64,000 nucleotides of DNA from Epiperipatus broadwayi (taxonomy: Eukaryota > Onychophora > Udeonychophora > Euonychophora > Peripatidae): assembly GCA_028023455.1 (NCBI GenBank), contig JAQFVV010000141.1, forward strand, positions 2,408,843-2,472,842. The letters run 5' to 3'. Shown here one piece after another: positions 1 through 10,735 of this stretch. The notes under the pieces were generated by a model. The model was not told the origin of the DNA and ran no database searches. It worked only from the letters and a program-made list of their open reading frames with translations. The number at the start of each line of letters is the position of its first letter. Position 1 is the stretch's first letter. A program made the translations under genes and the position numbers.

Positions 1-208
1 TAGTCTCTCCCTGATGCTAAGCTTGGGCCAGGTAAGAAAATAATTTATGCATGTCTCAGATAATGTTATTGGTTCATAATTAGACTTGATAATAGCTGAA
101 ACAGGCAGAGGTCATAGTATTCTTGATTTAATATCTCGTGTATGGGTGGCCTTGAGGTACCTTTGCCTAGTATTCAAACTGTGTTAAACCAACATACACC
201 ATCTAACC

Positions 209-210
<2 letters not shown>

Positions 211-276
<66 letters not shown>
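211..276. repeat. (TA)n microsatellite
   Basis: Uninterrupted TA dinucleotide run directly abutting the left arm of the foldback-like repeat at 277. The Ile-Tyr open frames across it on both strands are a by-product of the repeat and are not genes. Confidence 0.97.
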
Positions 277-280
<4 letters not shown>

Positions 281-1240
281 AACAGATGGCATTCTACCAA
301 AAATACCATCAAGCATTTGTTTACATAAATGTCAGAGCATGCATTCACTATCTCTAACTTTAATTCCACTTTCAGATCATGATTTCAAGCTATTTGCTAT
401 CGTCAGTGAAAGACAGGAATTTTAGAAACTAGATCTAAACACAAACTCTGAGCGTTTATGAAACAGTTTTTATTCAGCTTGCAAGCATGAATCTTTTATA
501 CACATAATGTCTTCAAACTCAGCATAGCAAGCCAGATAGCTACATGGGTCTGATGTCAGTTCAGCATCACCACATAGTAGAAGCCTTTGCAATATATATC
601 ATTGCTAGAAAGACCTCAAAGGTACATTTATGAAAAACAAAAAACGAGTTAAAAACTTGCTAACACTTGTATTTATGTCAACAGATTAGAGATAGTGAAT
701 GCATGCTTTGACATTTATGTAAACAAACGATTGATGGTGTTTTTGGTAGAACGCCATCTGTTGACATAAATACAAGCATTAGCAAGTTTTTAACTTGTTT
801 TTTTGTTTTTCATAAATGTACCTTTGAGGTCTTTCTAGCAATGATATATATATATATATATATTGCAGTGGCTTCTACTATGTGGTGATGCTGAACTGAG
901 ATCAGACCCATGTATCTATCTGGCTTGCTATGCTGAGTTTGAAGACATTATGTGTCTAAAAGATTCACGCTTGCAAGCTGAATAGAAACTGTTTCATAAA
1001 TGCTCAGAGTTTGTGTTTAGATCTAGTTTTTAAAATTCCTGTCTTTCACTGACAATAGCAAATAGCTTGAAATCATGATCTAAAGTGGAATTAATGTTAG
1101 AGATAGTGAATGCATGCTCTGACGTTTATGTAAACAAACGCTTGATGGTGTTTTTGGTAGAACGCCATCTGTTGACATAAATACAAGCGTTAGCAAGTTT
1201 TTAACTTGTTTTTTTGTTTTTCATATATATATAGAAGCAC
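277..1240. mobile_element. foldback-like repeat, inverted pair of ~413-bp units
   Basis: The stretch from 277 to about 685 is the inverted complement of about 690-1100, and a partial further direct unit runs to about 1235. Within the right arm the motif AAACAAACGNTTGATGGTG recurs at about 719 and 1132, giving a unit of about 413 bp. Shared landmarks are GCCATCTGTTGACATAAATA, a short internal TA run flanked by GCAATGA and TTGCAG, and CTGAACTGAGATCAGACCCAT. The same landmarks in the same order appear in the 417-bp tandem unit at 35.1-37.3 kb, so the two are one family. There is no coding capacity, so it is presumably a non-autonomous transposon or satellite derivative. Its outer ends are not resolved. 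Confidence 0.75.
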
Positions 1241-3258
1241 AATGTAGGATTTTATTCTGCTGAATGTTGATAATGTAATAATTAAATATATTTTACTTGT
1301 TAATAGGGATGAATATATAGTTTACATAAAAGTGAAAAATAAACATGTATTGAGGTCTCATATTTGTTACTTCTAATATTCACCAATAAACATGAAATCC
1401 AGGTTCCATGCATATAATAACTGTGAAATAAAATAGTAGTTAATAATAAGTATGTGCAGTTTACTTGTAAATCCATATGCAATAAAATAATTATTGACAC
1501 ATAAATTGAAAATTCATTTCTCTTTCTGTTCATAGAAAACATACTGACAAATGTAAATTCTAATATAATTCACAAATATGAAAAAGTGTTTTAAACTTGT
1601 TTTAAACCTTATTTATTATAATTTTATAATTTTTATATTTTAAATATTACATGAATGGACTGGCCCTTTGAGCAGAGGGGAGAATACTATTGATAGCAGA
1701 ATAATCAGTTTTATCCACAATCAGACTAAGCTGTGCAATGCATAACATGATCACATTTCCAGACCATGGGTTACCATGACTGCTAGATTCAAACTCCTAC
1801 TATCCAAGCACTTTATTTGTTTTGAGGTAAGCCTCATGTGCCAGCTAGCTATGAGAACTAACATGCCAGGACAATAGTTCCATAAACCAGTGTTCAAAAT
1901 ATCCCATGACTAGCTCAATCAAAACAATAATCTAACACATTATTGCTTTAATTAGTGGTAAAGAATTGACTGACAAAAATTATGTTTCAAGATAATTTAT
2001 TTTAACTAAACATTTATTATTCTAATTTTAATTACTTATACGAAACTAAATTAAATAAAACAATGACTTATTCTAACCTCAGGATCACACATATATAATA
2101 GCAATATAATTGAGCAAAGAATATTAAATAATACAAGACATTTTAAAATACATGAAATCAATATAAAATGTCCTAAAGTATTAAGATACAGGACCTTTCA
2201 AAACACGTATATCCATAGTTCTTTACGCATGCTGTAGAGTTCATTTATTAACTCACTCTGGGAGCCTTTAAGGATTGCAATGGCTACTTTAGTATCAGAA
2301 ATGGAAATAATAAAAGTTATTCATTACCTATAGGATTTGAACATTGACTTCTTGCTGGTAGTTGCATCATGTAAAAATCATTCCAACCAGTTGGATTTGG
2401 GAGTTTTTTGGGAGAGGTTTAATGCTTAGTATTTCATAACATTATTCTTTAAAACAGTTTGATATCCCTAGTGGGTTTTTAAGTTGGTAGAAAGGCATCA
2501 CTTTTCCAGGCAAATTGTCTGTTTCTGTCAGACTCAGGCTGAAGAAAATTCATATGATTCCAGTGGTTGCTAGCACTGCATGGCCTTTATTAACAACTGT
2601 ATGAGAAGATTGACTGATAACTCATTGAGTATCTGACTGAATGAACTCAACTGATTGTGAGCTCAACTGAACTGCACTCTGAAAACTGGACTATTTATGA
2701 CATGACCTGTTGTCACTTTGTTAATTGGTGTTTTGTGTTCACCATCTATATGTGTTGTTGAAATTCTTCCACTGTTTTTGAATACATTTTTCTGATAATA
2801 TATTAATTTTCTTGTAAGTTGGTAGCCTATGGCAAATTCAATTGTTTGTGAATTTTTAATTAGTAGCCATTGCTGAATTCGTTTTTTTTTTTAATTTTAA
2901 CTTGCATATATTTATTTTATCAACACACACCCATTTATTTTACTACTCCCTATGCTTACAATCACTATTAACACACGTATATATTTTTAAAATCAACTCA
3001 TTATAAACAATAGATATTTTTTAATTTATATTCTAAACTTTTAGTTTCAACATTTCTTTCTTTTTTTTCTTTAATATTTGAAACAAAGAAAAAGAGCATC
3101 TTTAATTACTTGAAGGAAATATTTACTCTTGAACTGTCATAACTTTTAATTCTACTTTAAAATTTCCTACGTTAATCTCTCTTTCCCTTCCAATTACTTC
3201 TTAATACATAAAGCTAAGAATTAATTGATTTTTAGCAAACTGTTTTAAAAAACTCTTT
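1241..3258. other. intergenic, no gene recognised
   Basis: AT-rich DNA with scattered stops in all frames. The part around 2210-2720 is somewhat less AT-rich but has no reading frame or repeat that I recognise. Confidence 0.6.
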
Positions 3259-3385
3259 TATAATTAACTTCTTGTTTTGCGTTGTTAGCCGAGAGATATC
3301 GCAGCTGCCATGCAAGCAAGTAGTTGGTTGCCGACGATTGTGGGTTCGCGTCCCGGCCGATGCTATGACATATAATTAACTTCTT
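3259..3385 (+). mobile_element. tRNA-derived SINE with 15-bp target site duplication
   Basis: A 97-bp insert (3274-3370) lies between two exact copies of TATAATTAACTTCTT (3259-3273 and 3371-3385). It holds an A-box-like TAGCCGAGAG and a B box GGTTCGCGTCC (around 3346), the internal RNA polymerase III promoter of tRNA genes. A related sequence lies at 39396-39468. The TAGCCGAGAG start resembles type II (Leu/Ser-like) tRNAs. The rest does not fold as an intact tRNA, so I read it as a short SINE or tRNA retropseudogene copied by a LINE and not as a working tRNA gene. Confidence 0.75.
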
Positions 3386-4150
3386 TTATTAAACTTTTAA
3401 CTTATATGAATAACTCTTTAAACTGTTATTCTAACTTACATATTATTTATTTATTTATTAAAACATTTATAAGCTTGCTTATTTCAATAATTTTTAGACA
3501 AAATTATTATATGTACAGTTAATATATATATATATATATATATATATTATTAACTGTACATAGGATACAATATATATATATATATATATATATTGTATCC
3601 TCACTTTCCATTCGATACATAATATAAAAAACATAACTAGCTCAAATAAAATAATAATGCTCACGCTAAAATACTTATAATCTTAATATAATAAATAATA
3701 AAGATATATATACTATGATAATTTCTACCATTCAAATAGCTCTAAATAATTATTAAAATAATATATGGTTTGCTTCATGAAAATTTAACTAATAAAATAT
3801 TATTTAAATCATGAGACAATTTAGCAATGGTGAAGGAGTATTGAATTACACTGAGCCTATATTCTACAGGATACAATTTCAATGGCATAAAAATACTACC
3901 CTCCCCCTATTATTTTAAATAATATAAATAAATTCATAGTATTCTTAAGACTTTAAAAAAATAACAAGTAATTTACTATAATATTATTAAACTAAACTCT
4001 AATTTCTTTTATTAAAAATATAACTATAAGTATCTCAGATTCTTGAAAATTAAATCTAATTAATTTTAAAATATCTACTGTAGCCAAGTATGATAATGGA
4101 TTCTGTATTATTCCTAACTACATCTAACCAACAATAATAACAATAGTGTA
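3386..4150. repeat. dispersed AT-rich repeat, copy 1 (left part)
   Basis: This aligns by eye with 57120-58620. Shared landmarks in order are TTTAGACAAAATTATTAT, a TA tract, ACTAGCTCAA, AATCATGAGAC, CAATGGCATAA with AATACT, CTCAGRTTCTT and CCTAA.TACA.CTAAC. Identity is moderate, so the family is old. No open reading frame survives and its class is unknown. Confidence 0.6.
3512..3600. repeat. two adjacent palindromic TA repeats
   Basis: TGTACAGTTAA-(TA)n-TTAACTGTACA is followed at once by GGATACAA-(TA)n-TTGTATCC. Each TA tract is the centre of a near-perfect palindrome, so the single strand can form two hairpins in a row. Confidence 0.9.
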
Positions 4151-4539
4151 CGAGTCGAAAAACACACATCGATCCAACAAATCTTTGAATACAGGTAAAG
4201 TACCTCAAGTTCGACCATGTAAAAGATATATAAATCTGGTACATCTACTAACTACATCAATATATCCAATCCATTGACCCGATTTAACAATGGCACAAAT
4301 AACCTAAGATTACCCTCCCCTAATATAACTTTACAAATCTATACAGCCATTCATGCCCGACTTAAGTTTAACATTTCTATAGTTTTCCTTTCTGACTCAT
4401 GTTTTTACATTTAAATGCCCAAGGCTGGTTTACATTTAACTAATTAACAATCATTTCCATTTCTGATTAATATTCTGTGTTTTTCAAGATTAAAGATATA
4501 TTTTTATCTCTAAACCTTTTAAGTTTTTGTTTTTAAAAT

Positions 4540-4619
4540 ACCTTTTCTATTAAACAGAGCAAAACTCTCCATACAGTATTGCCACCTGTGATGCTTAATG
4601 GTTTAACACCTTTTCTATT
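4540..4619. mobile_element. 56-bp minimal foldback-type copy with direct flanking repeats
   Basis: The insert 4552-4607 starts AAACAGAGCAAAACTCTCC, carries CAGTATTGCCACCTGTG and ends GATGCTTAATGGTTTAAC. Both halves match parts of the 457-bp unit of the array at 15.5-18.0 kb, the right half in inverted orientation. It is flanked by exact copies of ACCTTTTCTATT (4540-4551 and 4608-4619). If the ACC belongs to the element, as in the long copies, the target duplication is 9 bp (TTTTCTATT). Confidence 0.7.
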
Positions 4620-4831
4620 TTTAATACAGTTTTATTTTAATAATTTTTTTTATCTGTGCAATTTAATATATACGAGTTTAAGATGATGTTTAATTTCAAT
4701 TTTTAATTCTTAAAGAAAATTTTTAAATGCGAACTTTTTAATTTACTTTCATGTTTAATAAATAAAAAAAACAATGTAACGAACGTCTGTGCTCGTTACA
4801 ATATAAATGACATTACTTTTGATAGATTTAG

Positions 4832-5175
4832 AATTACATATTGCTTTTTAAATAAAAATAATTGATTTTTACTCTTGACCAAAAATACTGTAACTTTTAA
4901 AAAAAAACACACATAAAGTCAAAAAAAAATGAGAAAAAGCCCCTAAACTTTAAAGACACACACACAAACTAAAAAACAAGATAAGATTAATAAACATTTA
5001 CTTATTACATCTTGCTTTTGAATAAGAGTATTGATTTACTCTTGCAAAAAAAAAAAGACCGTAACTTTAAAAAGACACACGTAAAGTCCCAAAAAAAAAG
5101 TAAGAAAAACATTGTAACTTTAAAAAGACACACACACACACAAACTCAAAAACAAGATAAGATTAATAAACATTT
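4832..5175. repeat. two-copy tandem duplication (~170 bp)
   Basis: About 4832-4996 and 5001-5175 share TTACAT.TTGCTTTT, ATTGATTT with ACTCTTG, ACTTTAAAAAGACACAC and end with AACAAGATAAGATTAATAAA. The copies differ by substitutions and by A and CA run lengths. Non-coding. Confidence 0.75.
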
Positions 5176-6375
5176 ACAAAAATGAAAAAATTAACATTAT
5201 ATAATAGTATTAGTTAGTAGAATATTTTATTACAAATCTAAGAAATCAGTTCTTTTTAGATCAAATCAATCATTTAGATCTGGCCCCGGAATCATTATAT
5301 GTATATGTTTTTGATTAGCATCTATGCCATCTTGTGGCAAACACCAGGGATGAGAAAACAACCTATTAAAATTACTTTATTTTAAAATTATTTTGTTCTT
5401 TGTTAAAATTCCCTTCCCTAATAAAACATAATTTGCTCTCTTAGCAAATTACTCTCTTTAAGTCCCCGTGAGTGAAGCTTGTCAAAATACAAAAAAATCA
5501 AAGCATGAAATAATCTCATACTAAAAATTAATATAAAACAAATAAATAAATTCATATTCAAATAATTAAATATATTAAAATGTGAAATTTATAGTGAGCT
5601 TGAGCTAATGAAAGATTATTATAATTTTAAAGAAAAGGTTAAAGAGACAGTTTACAGAGTATCAATAAACAATAACTTCTAAACATTTTAAAGCTTTACG
5701 AAATTATATTTACATTCTTGTAATAACCTTGTAAAATCTGGATGACTATTTTGTTGTTCCCCAGGATGAGTTCTATGGGAAACTGTTGATGGCTTGTGGC
5801 ATTTGCTGGCATGGTTCTAGCAGCAGCATAACAAAAGATTTTCAGGTCTCAGGAAGGAAAGGGCAGTGATTTAAGCTTTTCACTACTCGATCATCATGGT
5901 GTGATTTCTACAACTCTCTTTCTGTCCGTTTTCTGTCTGGTTCTGGTCTATCTATTGTCTCTTTTCTTTCTAAAAAGGAACACTATTTATAACTTCCTAT
6001 TTGTATTCGATTTCTGCTGCCTCGGGTGATTTTCAATTTTAAAAACAATCGAAATCATGCTTTTATACTAATTATAGAAAGTTTGTACCTCAATAAGGAT
6101 CAATAGATTTCAATATAATTGTATGTTAGTTTTTAATTAGAGATAACGATGTAGAATCTCTACTAATTAATTAATAGAGATTCCACAGTAAAATGGATTT
6201 TGGTAATTTCTAAGTGTTTTTAATTTAAACATTTATTTTAAACTTCTTATCGAGGTACAAATCTTTCAAAAAAGGCCATCTTGGATTCTTATACTGAAAA
6301 AAATAAAACATTTTAAACATATATATCTAAAATATATATAAAAAAATTCACAGTTCATTATTTGAATTTTTTTCT
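5176..6375. other. intergenic, no gene recognised
   Basis: Mostly AT-rich. The part at about 5720-6060 has a more balanced base composition but stops in every frame, and I cannot assign it. Confidence 0.55.
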
Positions 6376-6411
6376 TTTAATAATAAAAGTAGAATAACAG
6401 TGTGTTAGTAC

Positions 6412-6412
<1 letters not shown>

Positions 6413-6448
<36 letters not shown>

Positions 6449-6461
6449 AAATTTATTTTGG

Positions 6462-6499
<38 letters not shown>

Positions 6500-6514
6500 C
6501 CAAAATAAATTTTG
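6413..6514. repeat. palindromic TA repeat
   Basis: A first TA tract (6416-6446) is followed by CAAAATTTATTTTGGATC, a second TA tract, and the exact inverse GATCCAAAATAAATTTTG (6497-6514). The 18-bp arms are perfect. Confidence 0.92.
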
Positions 6515-6759
6515 TGATTTATTCAGGATAGTTAAAAAAATGTTAAAATATTTTATTAGAATATTGAAAAAAAGCAAACGTTAGTAAAATAAATAATTGG
6601 GTGGGTTAGACTGTGAAACGGCAAATCTGAATCAGATTTACCATTTCAATAGTAAATAATAATATTTCTATTCCTAATTAAATAACTATTAATCCTATCT
6701 ACTATTTAATACTAAGACAATTAACAATAATGATAATAACAATAATATTAATAATATAA

Positions 6760-7140
6760 TTCTTTTATTTCTTATGGGGCATCTTAATATGGCATAATCC
6801 GAAATATGTGGCAGCAAGCAATATTAAATTTTATGCAGTAAATTCTGTGATCAATTATGATTACAATAATATTATTTCAAAAGAAAAATTATTCAAATAT
6901 CATATTCTGGATAATTAATATTTCTTACCAATAACAATATTTTACTTATACTATACTGTGCAAATGTATCATATTTATTTTGGATTCTGTTAATCATGTA
7001 TTTGTGACGGTGAATAAATCAATCGAAATAACACAGAGATTTGTAAAACAAATTTAACAAGTTTATTATACTTTTCATTAAACCAAACCTATTTACAGTA
7101 TATACAGGTGTCACTAAATAAATCTAACAAAATATAAATC
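6760..7140. repeat. dispersed AT-rich repeat, copy 1 (right part)
   Basis: Aligns with 58715-59095. Shared landmarks are GCATCTTAAT, TGTGGCA, AATAAT, TGTGCAAAT, TTTATT, AAAACAAATT.AACAA.TTTATT and CTATTTACA.TAT.TACAG. Together with 3386-4150 it suggests one element of at least 1.2 kb, enlarged here by intervening DNA. Confidence 0.55.
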
Positions 7141-7514
7141 TAACTAAGTAAGATTGAGTTACATCTTCCAATATTAAACAAAATCAAAAGTAAATAAATA
7201 AATAAGCCTTCACTCTGGCTTATGCATTATTTGTTATACACAATATAAAATACAAGGTAATTTAGACCTACATTTCATAGTTTAATTAAATTGTTTGTTA
7301 ATTAAGTCAGTAGATGATATCACTTTAATAAGTATGCACAGAATATAAATTCTTTAAATAATGTTAATTTGAAAGTATGCTTTGGTGTTCATTCAATAAA
7401 TGAAAATTAAATGTAACAAAAATAGTGTTGATGTTATACTAGATATTGCTTGGCCTCATTCTCAAAATTCTTATATGTGTGTTATGTTTTTTTTCAATAT
7501 ATATATATATGTCA

Positions 7515-9062
7515 TATTATTATTACTATTTGCGGGATATTCCGTGTAGTGAAAAAGCTAAATGCTGACGTTTCAGTACAATATCAAGTACCTTCCTCAG
7601 AGCATCCTCTTTCTCAAATCATAAGAATGCATATGAGATTTAAAGCCATTTTTATCGTTTTTTTTCTCCTCATATTTAAATTCTATTGGTTGAGAAGTTT
7701 TAAAATTTATTTTCTCTTCCAATAGTTTCTTCCAAATGTTGTTAATCTTCTTCAACTCACACCTTTCATTTATGCTCTTGGGCCTTTTAAAAATCTCTAT
7801 AGCTTCTCTTAGCAATCTCTGGTCATATTGTTCAATTTTTGCTAAAATATTTGTTTTTTCAAAATTGATATCATGATTTATTAATTTTATATGAGAATAA
7901 ATAGCTGATGAATTGGATTTTTCTCTCACTGCCAGAATGTGTTCTTCCTTTCTAATATTTATTCTACGATTAGTCTGTCCTATATATGTATGTGGACAGA
8001 CCTTACATAGAATTTCATATATACCATGACACTCCAAAGCAATTTTATCTTTAGGAAGTGAAAATATGTCACTAATTTTTTTATAAGTAGTGTAAATTGT
8101 GTGAATATTATTATTTTTTAAAATGTTACCATTTCTATCAGTTACTCCTTTTATATATGGCAAAATTGTCTTAATTTTTGATGTATCAAAATCTTTTTTT
8201 CTTTTGATATGTATAAGCCCTATTAATAATGTTGTAATTAAAACCGTTATGAAGAAGCATTTTATTAGTAGCAAAAAGGTCCCGGTGAAAATGGCTATCA
8301 TCAGAAAGTCTCTTTGTTCTATCCAATAATGTCTTTGCAACTGAAAATAGTTGTTCAGGATGGTGATGAGAGGAAAAATGCAGATATCTCCCAGTGTGTG
8401 TTGGTTTTTTATATATGCCATGAGATAAAGAACCATCTTCCCTTCTTTCAATCAAAACATCTAAAAAATGTAATTAATTATTATTTTCTATCTCCATGGT
8501 AAATTTAATATTGTTATGAAAAGAGTTTAAAAAATTAAAAAAGTCATCAAGAGCAAGCTAGCCATGAGGACAAATAATAAAGGTATCATCAACATACCTC
8601 AGCCATATAGATTGTTTTTTAACTGCTAAAGTCAAAGTTTTATTTTCCAAATCCTCCATAAAAATAGAAGCTAATGCTGGAGAAATTGGTGAACCCAGAG
8701 CTAGACCTGATGTTTGTTTATACAACTGCCCATCAAAAACAAAAAATGTATTCGATAAGCAATGTTCAATCAAAACCACAGCAAAATTAAGCATCTGAAT
8801 ATTTTTTTAAAACTTGAATCGCTTCATTTACAGGTACACTAGTAAAAAGTGAAACAATGTCAAAACTTACCAAAATACCATTATTAGTCAATTTAATATC
8901 CCAGATAAGCTCAAGAAAATGATTAGCATCATTAACATATGATGACATCGTTGATAAATGTGGCTGTAAAAAAGAAGTCAAAAAATGAGCTAGTGTCTGA
9001 GTAGGTGAACCAACTGCACTTACAATCGGTCTCAATGGAATATCTGGCTTGTGAATTTTTGG
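7515..9062 (-). pseudogene. Penelope-like element family A, minus-strand copy (RT and GIY-YIG)
   Basis: Read on the minus strand, this encodes the second half of a PLE reverse transcriptase and then a GIY-YIG endonuclease. Visible are the motif A region (LVSFDIVSLFTSVPVNEA, about 8880-8830), motif B (QTSGLALGSPISPALASIF, about 8720-8660), motif C (LRYVDDTFIICPHG, about 8605-8560), the LPFLDV-type thumb block, and the endonuclease (HGIYEI, CKVCPHTYIGQTNRR, EEH, about 8030-7930). The frame is broken between motif C and the endonuclease and by stops, so it is not functional as it stands. It lacks the N-terminal fingers and starts abruptly at an inverted junction (about 9062) with the plus-strand copy. 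It ends in a hammerhead-like motif and GCGGGATATTCCGTGTAG. Confidence 0.9.
7561..7607 (-). ncRNA. hammerhead ribozyme-like motif in PLE 3' end
   Basis: On the minus strand, helix I GATGCT/AGCATT encloses the core CTGAGGA, stem II (GGTAC loop GTACT), GAAA and the cleavage triplet GTC. All canonical core nucleotides are present. Stem III is reduced to ACGT, which is self-complementary, so a full stem III could form only between two RNA molecules. Small hammerheads of this kind, active as dimers, are known from Penelope-like elements. Self-cleavage here is inferred. Confidence 0.75.
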
Positions 9063-9642
9063 TAATTATATGGTTTATCAAAAATTCACAAGCCAGATAT
9101 TCCATTGAGATCGATTGTAAGTGCAGTTGGTTCACCTACACAGACACTAGCTCGTTTTTTGACTTCTTTTTTACAGCCGCATTTATCAACGATGTCATCA
9201 TATGTTAAAGATGCTAATCATTTTCTTAAGCTTATCCGGGATATTAAATTGACTAAGAATGATATTATGGTAAGTTTTGACATTGTTTCACTTTTTACTA
9301 GTGTACCTGTAAATTAAGCGATTCAAGTTTTAAAAAATATTCAGTTGCCTAATTTTGCTGTGGTTTTGATTGAACACTGCTTATCGAATACATTTTTTGT
9401 TTTTGATGGGCAGATGTATAAACAAACATCAGGTTTATCTATGGGTTCACCAATTTCTCAAGAATTAGCTTCTATTTTTATGGAGGATTTGGAAAATAAA
9501 ATTTTGACTTTAGCAGTTAAAAAAACCATCTATATGGCTGAGGTATGTTGATGATACCTTTGTTATTTGGCCTTATGGCAAGCATGCTCTTGATGACTTT
9601 TTTAATTTTTTAAACTCTTTTCATAACAATATTAAATTTACC

Positions 9643-10542
9643 ATGGAGATAGAAAATAATAATCAATTACCTTTTTTAGATGTTTTGATTGAAAGAAGGG
9701 AAAATGGTTCTTTACCCCATGGTATATATAAAAAACCAACACTCACTGGGAAATATCTGCATTTTTCCTCTCATCACCATCCTGCACAACTATTTTCAGT
9801 AGCAAAGACATTATTGGATAGAACAAAGAGACTTTCTGATGATAACCATTTTCACCGGGGCCTTTTTGCTACTAATAAAATGCTTCTTCATAACGGTTTT
9901 AATTACAACATTATTAATAGGGCTTATACATATCAAAAGAAAAAAGATTTTGATACATCAAAAATTAAGACAATTTTGCCATATATAAAAGGAGTAACGG
10001 ATAGAATTGGTAACATTGTAAAAAATAATAATATTCACACAATTTACACTACTTATAAAAAAATTAGTGAAATATTTCCACTTCCTAAAGATAAAATTGC
10101 TTTGGAGTGTCATGGTGTATATGAAATTCCATGTAGGGTCTGTCCACATATATATATAGGACAGACTAATCATAGAATAAATATTAGAAAGGAAGAACAC
10201 ATTCTGGCAGTGAGAGAAAAATCCAATTCATCAGCTATTTATTCTCATATAAAATTAACAAATCATGATATCAATTTTGAAAGAACAAATATTTTAGCAA
10301 AAATTGAACAATATGACCAAAGATTGCTAAGAGAAGCTATAGAGATTTTTAAAAGGCCCAAGAGCATAAATGAAAGGTGTGAATTAAAGAAAATTAACAA
10401 CATTTGGAAGAAGCTATTGGAAGAGAAAATAAATTTTAAAACTTCTAAACCAATAGAATTTAAATATGAGGAGAAAGAAAACGATAAAAACGATTTTAAA
10501 TCTCACATGCATTCTTATGATTTGAGAAAGAGGACGCTCTGA
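9643..10542 (+). pseudogene. PLE family A: RT C-terminus plus GIY-YIG endonuclease, open frame
   Basis: This 299-residue open frame is the intact C-terminal part of the PLE polyprotein. Residues 1-60 are the thumb region (NNQLPFLDVLIERR, then GIYKKPT, then YLHFSSHHHPAQ). The GIY-YIG nuclease follows at about residues 150-200, with HGVYEIPC, CPHIYIGQTN and RKEEH. The family uses this domain to nick target DNA and prime reverse transcription. The first Met is internal to the RT, so this is a fragment and not a separate gene. The TGA stop (10540-10542) lies inside the CTGA box of the ribozyme motif at 10532-10578, so coding and ribozyme functions overlap. Confidence 0.85.
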
Positions 10543-10578
10543 GGAAGGTACTTGATATTGTACTGAAATGTCAGCATT
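10532..10578 (+). ncRNA. hammerhead ribozyme-like motif in PLE 3' end
   Basis: Core CTGAGGA (10539-10545), stem II GGTAC/GTACT, GAAA (10565-10568) and GTC (10570-10572) are all present. Helix I has one mismatch (GACGCT against AGCATT) and stem III is ATGT instead of the ACGT of the minus-strand copy, so this copy may be weaker. Confidence 0.65.
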
Positions 10579-10654
10579 TAGCTTTTTCACTACACGGAAT
10601 ATCCCGCAAATAGTAATAATAATATGACATCTTTTATCTGTGAAAATATTAGAA

Positions 10655-10688
10655 TATATATATATATATATATATATTTTATATATAT

Positions 10689-10724
<36 letters not shown>

Positions 10725-10733
10725 ATATTCATA
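10655..10733. repeat. palindromic TA repeat flanking PLE copy
   Basis: A TA tract, then TATATTAGTTTA-(TA)n-TAAACTAATATTC. The right flank is repeated in inverse to the left of the second TA tract, as at 6413-6514. Confidence 0.9.
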
Positions 10734-10735
10734 AA

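Larger units (their letters stand above)
9080..10630 (+). mobile_element. Penelope-like element family A, plus-strand copy
   Basis: This is the mirror image of 7515-9062. The two arms share the same truncation point and the same 3' end (CTACACGGAATATCCCGC, then AATAATAATATGAC). The RT part is in three frames: motif A around 9270-9315 (SFDIVSLFTSVPVN then stop), motif B around 9430-9480 (QTSGLSMGSPISQELASIF), and motif C YVDD near 9545, out of frame with motif B. The last 300 codons are open. Arm identity is high by eye but not perfect. Confidence 0.88.

Noticed and set aside
211-357. Open frames rich in IleTyr, poly-Asn, poly-Ile or SIYL repeats (here and near 6400, 32062, 37730, 42009 and 47134)
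   Set aside because: They are translations of TA, AAT, TTA and GATA microsatellites.
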